Assembly: GCA_022575985.1 (NCBI GenBank)
Contig: JAKSXM010000272.1
Span: forward strand, 4,464,001 to 4,528,000
Length of the DNA: 64,000 nucleotides
DNA from: Anagrus nilaparvatae
Lineage: Eukaryota > Arthropoda > Insecta > Hymenoptera > Mymaridae
Reading direction: 5' to 3'
Every line of letters begins with the position of its first letter. Position 1 is the stretch's first letter. A model generated the notes under the pieces. The model had not been told where the DNA came from. It saw nothing but the letters and a program-made list of their open reading frames with translations, and did not search any database. Both the position numbers and the translations under genes were made by a program. Shown piece by piece: positions 56,313-64,000 of the stretch.

Positions 56313-56432
56313 CTCATTTCCATTAAGAAATATTCCAATTGAAAGAAGCGTGCTTAAAATACCGCGAAAAGTTTTGTTGCTTCGTAAAGTCTCCATGCCT
56401 TGCTTTAAATCCATTAAAGGGTCTGCGATTTC
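56313..56432 (-). CDS. Fhos: Fhos/FHOD formin, FH2 exon (most 5' in window)
   Basis: 120-nt (40-codon) phase-0 exon with acceptor ttttttcAG (AG at 56433-56434) and donor gtattc (GT at 56311-56312). It reads [20 protein letters not shown], then [20 protein letters not shown], the FH2 segment carrying the formin GN(F/Y)xN region. The conserved Asn is Ile here (SIGIFLN rather than SIGNFLN). Upstream FH2, FH1 and GBD/FH3 exons were not found between here and 64000, so they should lie to the right of the window. Confidence 0.92.
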
Positions 56433-56434
56433 CT

Positions 56435-57695
56435 GAAAAAAAAACATAATTTTTATGTATTACTTTTCTTATCCTTAGTTTCGTTTAAAATTTTATGGAC
56501 CACTGATTCATACACACTTTTTATCCGAAATTTTCAACTAAGTATTTACGTTGTTAAGTTGGCTCAACACTAATATAATATCCAGAGGTAGGCGTGCACG
56601 GCATTTTGGGCTCAAAAAACTAACATTCGTATATACGGCCAAGTAGTATAATGATCCACGCACAGCATGTCAATACTTTGTTTTTATAAGTATATGGACC
56701 CGTTGGTTGTATGTTAAAGTTTGAATCTATACTGCCCACACACCCGTCAGCAGCATGAAAATACCTAAAGCTCATATGTATACGGGACCGTATGTGTATA
56801 CAGAGGCTGCAGGATCCAGAGGATCCAGACCTTAGGCTTGGAGACAAGAGTTTTTGTTATAAACAATTTAATTTTACACAAAACCCTAAACACGACACGC
56901 TTAATGTAGCCCTCGAGCATAAAGTTTTATCGGTAAGATAGAAACATCAGATCTACCTTCTATCTCTCTCTGACCGGCATAATAAAATCTTTTAAAATTT
57001 CTATTTATATGAACGTTTCCAATATACGTAACTTTATACCCAAGCGGTTTAAGTTTGAAAATTGGTACAAATTAAAATAGCATTTTAAAAATAATTTTTT
57101 ACTTTAATTTGTTTAATTTAATTTATTAATAAAAGATAAAATTAATTTTAAATATTTAAAAAAATTTATTTTTAATAAAATAATTTGATTATTTTTTTTT
57201 TAATTCTTTGAACTCTACGCGCTTGCTTATAAACTTACAGTGATCGCCACTAGAAGTACGAAAAAGGCGGAGGCGCGCGTTTCACAATACTGAAGGTAGA
57301 AAATGAAAATAGAATATACTTTTTGGATATCAATCAGAGTATTCCGAAATTCGTGCGTACAGCGCGAAGGTGTTCCGTTTTAAATTTGTTTTCTGCCTGA
57401 CTATTGCGACTTAACTATAGTTTAGTTACGTATAAACTTAAAGTTTAATTCTGATTTCTGTTACATCCTGGACGCAAAAACTAAAAATACTGGACTTTCT
57501 TCTTTAATTTATTGTAATATTTTCTTTTTGGCAAATTTGAGTTATAAAATTTGTCATTTGAGGCTAATATGTGTTAATTGGTTATCTTTTGTAACTTGAG
57601 TTACACAAAACTATACTTGGGTTAGCTCGCGCCGTGCGCACGATTTTTGGAACACTTTAGCGCCGAGCACACGAATTTCGGAATACTCTGAATAT
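56435..57695. other. Intron upstream of the first Fhos exon seen; nothing recognised
   Basis: AT-rich with a GC-richer patch at 57215-57300. No further Fhos exon found. Short frames near 56620-56847 have no recognisable motif. Confidence 0.5.
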
Positions 57696-57699
57696 TTTA

Positions 57700-58440
57700 A
57701 AATTTGGAGACAAATCTGCATTTAATATCTACAGACAACCGATAACTTTAGACTTCGACATACATACGGATTCGCATAACTTTTAGTTGCAGAAAATGGC
57801 CTGCTTCAATGGCTTTGTATCCAGATTACTTACTTTTCTATTCAGCCAAGATAACTACAATATTAAAGGCAGTACCATAAAATACATAGCAATAGTCAAT
57901 AGATATAATAGCAATATAAAATGGCAATATAATAGAAAAAATAATCTACAAACATAAAAATCGCAATATACGGAAATAATACTCCTTTTATTTTCATGAA
58001 TAATTTCAAAAAATTCAAGTACCTATTCAGTTTTCGAAAAATAACAAAATATCCAAGTTTTATTAGGAATAATCATATTATACTTTTAGAAGAAAAATTT
58101 GTCATATATAAGCTTTATTGTGACAATTGCAAATCTTTTTACATCGTTCAAACTGGCAGAAAATGCTTAGCAAGATACACGGAAAACATACAACCAAAAC
58201 ATCCAAGAGTTCTTACAGTCACCGACAGACTAAAATCAAATTTTGCTAAACATATGATAAAAGAAAATCATAATTTCTCTAGTTTAGAAAACAACTAAAA
58301 GCCACTATACATATAAAAGTATGGAAATATCATGAACGCTTTCGAGGAATTTGAAAAATATAAGGCATTTAAATTTCAATAATCACAAATTTTAAATAGA
58401 CCAGTTACATTTTAAATTAAATTTATTATATATTAAATTT
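57700..58440 (+). pseudogene. Penelope-like element fragment (RT end to GIY-YIG endonuclease)
   Basis: From 57719 the plus strand reads FNIYRQPITLDFDIHTDSHN, MACFNGFVSRLLTFLFSQDN, IKYIAIVNRYNSN (RT C-terminus/linker). Frame 57996-58298 reads VIYKLYCDNCKSFYIVQTGR, then KCLARYTENI, the GIY-YIG nuclease (IYKL ... FYIVQTGR), and MNAFEEFEKYKAF follows near 58334. In-frame stops and frame changes make it dead. The last block matches the PLE end at 44160-44200. Confidence 0.8.
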
Positions 58441-60439
58441 AATTAAATTAAATTTATTATATATAATATAACGATAAACATAAACAGTAAAAATAATAAT
58501 AATATCAAATAAATATGTTTAAAATTATTATTATATCGAGCAAATTAAAATCAATGTTTCGCAAGCCTTTCAAGCGCGCGCTAAACATGTTAACACAGGA
58601 GCTTGATTCTTAATTCATTTCACAGCTGTATCGCACGTGAAAAACTTAATAGAGTCAAATGTTTTTAGGAAAGTTAGTATTTTGACCATTTAAAAGAGTG
58701 CGTTTATCAAGCGACAGTACTTTATCAAAGTAATAAGGCTCTTTATAACCTTTAATGCTAGTTAAATTCAAGTTTTCTGGGCATCTGAACTTATTGTCTT
58801 CTAAGCGGTATATAATCATAATTGTTAATTTTAGGTTATATTTATTTATTTAAATAATGTAGGACATTGGGGGGGTCAAACACAAATAATAACACTTTTG
58901 TTTAATTAATAATAAAATACAATTCAAACATTTATTAAAAAACAGCACCAAATTAAAAGTTCATAGTCAATACAAAATATAATACTTCAAAATTCATCGA
59001 TAAAACACACAAAAACTACATTACAATAAAATCAGTTTATAATACATAACGTATTATGTATCATTAATTACGCATCATTAACTTCTTTCATCTCAAGGCA
59101 GACTGACGCGTTAATCTCCTCTCCCCTGAAATTAGAAGAAAGAGACAGCTGCTACTTTCCTAAAACAAAAGCCGCCTAAAGTCACTCGGGCCCTCTCGGC
59201 CTTTCTCCCGTTACTTACGAAAAAATTTAGAAAAAAAACATATTAGAATAAAAGCATAAGTGAATGAATAAAAATAATAATTATAATAATAAAAACTACC
59301 AATCCCACAATAACTTCAAATAATTTTAGTTATGATTTTATTCGTAATTATAAATACTTGTTAAAACAAAATAAGTATTAAATTTATATTAATTAAAAAT
59401 AAAAACTTTTTATTTTATGAACTTAATTTTTTTTTTATTTTACAATTTTACAATATGAGACTCACTGATGAGAGACCAAAAATTAAGCAAAAACATCAAA
59501 TACATATTCAAAAGAATTTTTTTGCGATTAAATTCATTAGTGAAATTAAGTGGAGTCGCTATTATCCGACGCCTAATAATCTGGGCCCTTGTCGAATAAC
59601 CGATTTGACGGATAACGGAAACAGGGTGGGGGTGATGGAATAAGGCTAGTTCTTGCAAAGTAATTTTTAAATATACATTAGGTGTAATATAAAGTAATAA
59701 AAAAATTATGGGTTTTCTATGAAATGCTTGCGTAATATAAAAAAAAGTCCCAAGACCTGCTTAATTTAATATGATCTGATGTTTTTATTTTTGTCACCAA
59801 TTCAAGATTACTAGCCAAGACTTTTTACTGTTTCAAAGAATACCGATAAAAGGTGTTTTCAAGCAAAAGGATAAAGTTGGAGGGGGAGACTCTGCCCCTG
59901 TGTCGCATTTACTTCTATTTCGGTTGCTTTAAAAAATCATTTTTTATTGAAAATTTATAATTATGAAATTAAATTTAGATTTTTCAGATGAGGCTCCGTC
60001 CCCTGTTTACATTTACTTTCATTTAAACTATTCAGAGCAGCGTACGTGAAACAATAATTAAGAATTATAGGTTCTGATTGATTCTCTAATTATAATACAG
60101 AATTAACGTGCTATTCTGCATTAAATTTTATTTAATGTTCTACATAAATGTATGTAAAAAATTATTCTTAAATACATGAATGATAATATCTATTAAAAGA
60201 TATTATGATTATATTATACGACTGGGCTCTGCCCCTGAGCCCTCCACGGGCCAACCCCCGTTAAGGGTAAAGAGTAATGTTATGTCTATTAATCAGTGTT
60301 TACATTTTTATATGTAGTATAAGCCTGAAGCATGGTTTTATTTGCGATTTTTTTTGAAAGCATGTCCATGGAATTTTTGGACGGTAACATTAGTTTTTGG
60401 AGTCGCTGATTCTAAATCCGGAGTCCCTTTTGACCTAAC
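58441..60439. other. Intron, mostly unrecognised; GC-rich hairpin repeat at 60214-60262
   Basis: A coding-like reverse strip at 58805-58656 (CPENLNLTSIKGYKEPYYF) has no family I recognise. At 60214-60262 GGGCTCTGCCCCTGAGCCC then CACGGGCCAACCCCCGT is the relative, on the opposite strand, of the GC island at 34215-34262. GGAGACTCTGCCCCTG (59885) and GAGGCTCCGTCCCCTG (59990) hint at further pieces of one repeat between 59860 and 60280. Confidence 0.5.
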
Positions 60440-61330
60440 GTGGTCCAATTTTGCGTAATTGCCCATTTCAGGCAATCTTCGCAGGTTCTTTTTTTGGGCA
60501 TGGCTTTGTTACATGCCTTTTCCAACAAAGTAATGATTTCATTGACTAATAACTATGCGTCGTCAATATTTCCTGGCCTTATTGCTTTTTCCAGGATAGT
60601 AGTCTTTTAAGCATGTTCACAAATATTTCTCGGTTTAGTCACTTGATGTTCCATCCACAACATTTTCGTGCTTCGTCTCTTCGTATCTGTCGACGTTCTT
60701 CATGCACCTCACAAGAGATATATTGGAGGTCAGTCGCTGAGAAGTCCTCCAGAACTTGCCAATCTATAATTCTAGCAGCTAAATCTTCTGATGCTAGAGA
60801 TATATCCGGGAAGGTCTGTCTGTAGCCAGGTCTTCTAAAAGTTGTAGTGTTACCTACATTTAGCACAGCTAAGTTGAGCCTGGCACACAGGTCAAATATA
60901 TCCTCTGCTCTGTCATCCGTTTCGGGCATACCCCACTCGAGAGCCCTTGCGTTGAAATCGCCTCCTATGACAATTTCGCCGGTCATGTACCTTACTGCAT
61001 CTTCCAGACTGTTGAGTTTGGTCAGAATGTCCTCTCTGGACTCGTTTGGTGTTAAGTACACACTTATGTAAGTAACACTTTGCGTTTTAATCCAGACAAA
61101 ACCTCTGCCGGAGCCATTCTCTTGTACAGGTACATTCCTTGGATTTACTATCCAAATAGCTTTCCCCAGCTCATCTGAAAACCAGTTCTGGGAGCGTGAT
61201 CCAGCCCACCGTTCACTTATAAGTAGAAGATCCGCAGACTTCTCTCCGGCAATTTAAAACATCATGTTTCCTGCTAAGGGGCTTGTGTGCACATTACCTT
61301 GTAGCACCTTTAACATAATTTGGCTTGCTA
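60440..61330 (-). pseudogene. R1-like ORF2 endonuclease remnant
   Basis: Frame 61061-60639 reads SLEDAVRYMTGEIVIGGDFN, ARALEWGMPETDD, FRRPGYRQTFPDISLASEDL and ATDLQYISCEV, an EEP endonuclease in which the usual SDH reads ATDLQ. Upstream pieces (61320-61070) and downstream pieces (NREIFVNMLK, LLVNEIITLLEKACNKAMPK) lie in other frames. RT is absent. Confidence 0.8.
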
Positions 61331-62752
61331 GAGTCTGCGCTGCTCCTTAATTTTACAAGAGCCCTCCGTAGCGCTTCGTACTTTCCTTTTCCAAGGTCGT
61401 GCTTCAACTCCTTCCCTTTTAGACCGAGGTCCAAGCATAGCATGCACCTTGCATTTGCTACGCAGTCAGTTGCTTTGTGACCTTCTCCTCTGCATTTATA
61501 GAATTTCGCTCTCCTGTCGGGTCCGTTACATTTTGTGGTTATATGACAAAACGCAGGCATTTAAAACAGTGGGTTAATGGGGTTCTCAACCTTACCCTGC
61601 AGTTCATCCACCCAATTTTAATACGCTTCATGTTGACCAGTTTATAGGTGGATCTTTCATTAAGGTCAACGTAAGCAGCTCTCTGCTCTCTTGCGTTGCT
61701 CTTAGAGATAGTCACCTTAGTTATCTCCGCGTCTTCTTCTTTGCCTTTGATGGCATTTACAATGTCAATCGGCTGGGTGAGGCAATCCAAGTCGAGTATT
61801 TGGGTTACTCTTTTAGGAGCAAGGTCTCTAACTTTGACCTGTGCACCCAGTACTTTCCTTACTTCTTGTGAGAAAGAACCTATTTTGTCACTAGGTTCTT
61901 TCAGCTCAACCAGGACATCGCCTGTCTTCGTCTTTCGCACCGATCTTATTTTGTCACCGAAATCTTCTGGTTGGACCTGAGACCTTATAGCTCCCAGGAC
62001 TTCAGCGTATGTTCTACCCGTAGGCAGTTTAATAGCTACAGCTCAGTCCCGTTTTTTAGGGATTGCCTTCATTTTCGTGGCCGCAGAAAGCTTATTGATT
62101 TCACCTTGCCCTCACTAAGCTACTTTTTTTCTCTTTTCTCTCATCTTCTTTTTGTTTACAACTGTTTAAAAGGGTTCGTTATTACGGTCCGTATCATGGG
62201 TTGCAGTATTTTCAGCTGAGTTGCTCTGTTGTGTTTCAGGCAGTGTATGGGACTGACTACGGATATTAGCCACATGAGTCGCTAGATCTACCATTATTAC
62301 TGAGCAGCTACGAGTCTTTTGGGGAGACTTTCCTACAGTTCTCTTAGCATCCTCCTTTTCTGATCCTGAAGATTCAAAGTTTTCGCTTCGTGTTCTTTTT
62401 TTAAGCACCGAGCCTGTTATATGTTTTTAATTAGGTGCTCCATTCCACTCTTTTCATTAGATAACTGATCTCTTATGGCTTTGAGAGCAGTAACTTTGTG
62501 CTTCATATCACTTACACCTTTCTTAACAACAGCGGCTATGTTTATCTGCTTATAAGTCATATGGTGTATCATCTCGACTATCTTGTTTTTCATTGAGTTG
62601 AGAATGTTTTTGACGACATCATGGTATTCATCCATGCGTTGTAGACGTCTAGCCAGTTCGGTGTTCTCGTAGAGCAATTGAACTGCCTCAGCATTCTCAT
62701 CCTTTCCGCCTAAATTCACTTCATTGCTTTTATATACATTTGAGTTAGACAT
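61294..62752 (-). pseudogene. R1-like ORF1 remnant
   Basis: A probable start at 62752 (MSNSNVYKSNEVN) opens a helical region to 62417. A shifted frame 62408-62166 (MLKKRTRSENFESSGSEKED) follows, then 61940-61539 (TKTGDVLVELKEPSDKIGSF, VRKVLGAQVKVRDLAPKRV, RIKIGWMNCRVRLR, CFKCL) and 61560-61294 with CNGPDRRAKFYKCRGEGHKA, ATDC and CMLC zinc-knuckle remains (first Cys of the middle knuckle is Tyr-Lys-Cys shifted). Two to three frame breaks. Confidence 0.8.
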
Positions 62753-63360
62753 TTTTGAATGTATTAAACTTCGTCGCTCCATGTGCAACGGCCTCCTTTG
62801 ACCCCTCACATTCTGGGCAGCTGGCATGCAGACTGGTTGCATTACAGAAGATATAGCTGACGGCATGCACTTGCACCACCTTGCTTTTCTTATTCCTCCG
62901 CGAAAAAAGCATAATTCCCTTCGGAAATTTAGAGTCCAGTAGCTTGGGCACATACCGACAACATCGCTAAACCGTTAATGATAGGCTCCGTCTGCCGAGA
63001 ACCCCACCTCGCGTCTTGCGTCAGCAGAGGCCAAAGATAGTTCAGGTTGCTCGGCACGCAGCCAGACAGCTCGCTTCCCCATCCAGGATCCTCTTTTGGC
63101 ACTTATGGGTCGCGCCGCATGGCATACTGTCCATACCGTGCATGTGTGTAGACAAACACATTTGGCTGTGTTTGTAAACACGCGTCGCTGTGCTCGAAAT
63201 GGAAATCTCCCATGCTAACAGCCAATACATAAGGTCTAAGGCAGCCCCGTATGTGGCTTAATTCGCACTTAAGTTTGGAGAAAACCTTGGAGCCCCTTTT
63301 GGTGTGCCGTTTCCTCAGAGATACTAATAGATAGCAATCTGCAGCACACTCACTAAGAAT

Positions 63361-63530
63361 GCAAAGAGGAAAAGCAAGGCATAAGCCCGATTTATAGGGC
63401 AGCCTCATTTCTTCAGCCATAAGCTGTCTGCAGTATACTCAATGACAGTGTACTGGGTTCAGCAGTATGCGTGTCCCACAGAGAAAAGCAAGGCATGGGA
63501 CCAGTTTTATAGGGCAGCCTCAGTTGTTCC
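63361..63530 (-). repeat. Tandem monomers in the 5' leader of the R1-like element
   Basis: GAGGAAAAGCAAGGCATAAG ... TTTATAGGGCAGCCTCA recurs as GAGAAAAGCAAGGCATGGGA ... TTTTATAGGGCAGCCTCA about 115 bp later. 5' monomers of this type often carry non-LTR promoters. Confidence 0.7.
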
Positions 63531-63630
63531 AGAAAGCTATGTTCAGTATCTCTGATGCTAGTTCAACCTTAATTAGGTGGCCTGAACTACCTTCCTCCTT
63601 CCTCTGCCTTATGAGGCGCCAGGCTGAGAA

Positions 63631-64000
63631 CCGGTATTGAGAGATTAATAATAGTTTAAAATTAAACTATTATGCTTTCTATTATTACGAAAAGGAAATA
63701 TCGCTTTCACAAAAAAGAAATAAATGCTATTTCAAGTAGTCAATCGCGTAATCATGATTACAATAAAATTTATACATAATAAATATTAATAGTAAATTAA
63801 AAGCACAAGGCTATTTCAGAATTTAAACAATTTTTAATTTTGAAAAAAATTACTTTGTATTTATTTCATAATGTCCTCAACTACAGTAAAATATCTTAAA
63901 AATATTTAGAAAGAGTCAAGAAGAGATTTTAAGAGAAGGACAACCGAAACATTTATCGGAAAAAGAACTATATTGACTACGCTTCTGTTAGTTACTTTTC
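63631..64000. other. Intron, nothing recognised
   Basis: AT-rich. A small AGTTTAA-type palindrome at about 63650-63672. No gene supported. Confidence 0.5.

Larger units (their letters stand above)
60440..63630 (-). mobile_element. R1-like non-LTR retrotransposon, 3'-truncated and frameshifted
   Basis: The reverse strand carries, from right to left, a 5' leader with tandem monomers (63361-63530), ORF1 and the endonuclease part of ORF2, ending near 60440 before RT. Related to but clearly diverged from the element at 44223-49246. Moderate GC content against AT-rich flanks. Confidence 0.8.

Noticed and set aside
58656..58805. Reverse-strand coding-like strip considered as an upstream Fhos exon
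   Set aside because: Does not match the FH2 lasso/knob region and lacks convincing splice sites.
59455..59475. CTCACTGATGAGAGACC looks like the 5' core of a hammerhead ribozyme
   Set aside because: No GAAA core or pairing partner at a suitable distance.

Overview
This is an AT-rich eukaryotic intron landscape. On the minus strand, four short exons, all ending at good splice sites, encode consecutive parts of the FH2 domain of a FHOD-family formin (Fhos in flies). In transcript order they lie at 56432-56313, 27788-27654, 19450-19308 and 291-24. The introns between them are about 28.5, 8.2 and 19.0 kb, and nearly everything else in the window is intronic sequence packed with transposable elements. 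Insect-like FHOD exons, BEL/Pao, Penelope-like, R1-like and copia elements and many TA/TTAA-flanked MITEs point to an insect with a repeat-rich genome. I cannot name the order or species.

Layout: 1-0.3 kb Fhos exon; 0.9-9.6 kb a BEL/Pao retrotransposon with 300-bp LTRs and a 5-bp target duplication, carrying broken gag-pol and a 1.6-kb foldback element; 10.6-11.0 kb a frameshifted, intron-containing copy of a Tctex-type dynein light chain (DYNLT2B-like) gene; 12.2-13.6 kb and 14.7-15.6 kb two truncated non-LTR elements; 15.7-18.4 kb tandem repeats, a MITE and a Tc1/mariner-type transposase scrap; 19.3-20.1 kb Fhos exon with a TTAA-flanked MITE just upstream of its splice acceptor; 20.1-24.3 kb a 4.2-kb element with inverted arms of about 1.7 kb around a decayed DDE_Tnp_4 transposase; 24.8-26.5 kb tandem repeats and a TA-flanked MITE; 27.7 kb Fhos exon; 29 kb foldback; 31.7-33.4 kb truncated copia followed by a 28-bp satellite; 35.4-38.7 kb a Penelope-like element on the minus strand, bracketed by inverted arrays with periods near 140 bp; 41.6-42.8 kb a second TTAA MITE; 44.2-49.2 kb a nearly intact R1-like non-LTR retrotransposon inserted into another Penelope-like remnant; 49.6-51.0 kb a 165-bp tandem repeat interrupted by a non-LTR fragment; 51.0-51.5 kb a histone-type 3' stem-loop with a CCAAT/TATA promoter-like block; 53.3-55.5 kb two foldback elements; 56.3 kb Fhos exon; 57.7-58.4 kb Penelope-like fragment; 60.4-63.6 kb a broken R1-like element.

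The only clear cellular gene with intact reading frames is Fhos. The only long intact reading frames are the two ORFs of the R1-like element. Candidates for a second look are the nested dynein light chain copy, the histone-type control elements without a recognisable histone, the large DDE foldback element, hammerhead-like motifs in the Penelope-like remnants, and the R1-like element whose first in-frame ATG comes from the target duplication. Similarity statements rest on recognition of motifs by eye; no database search was run.
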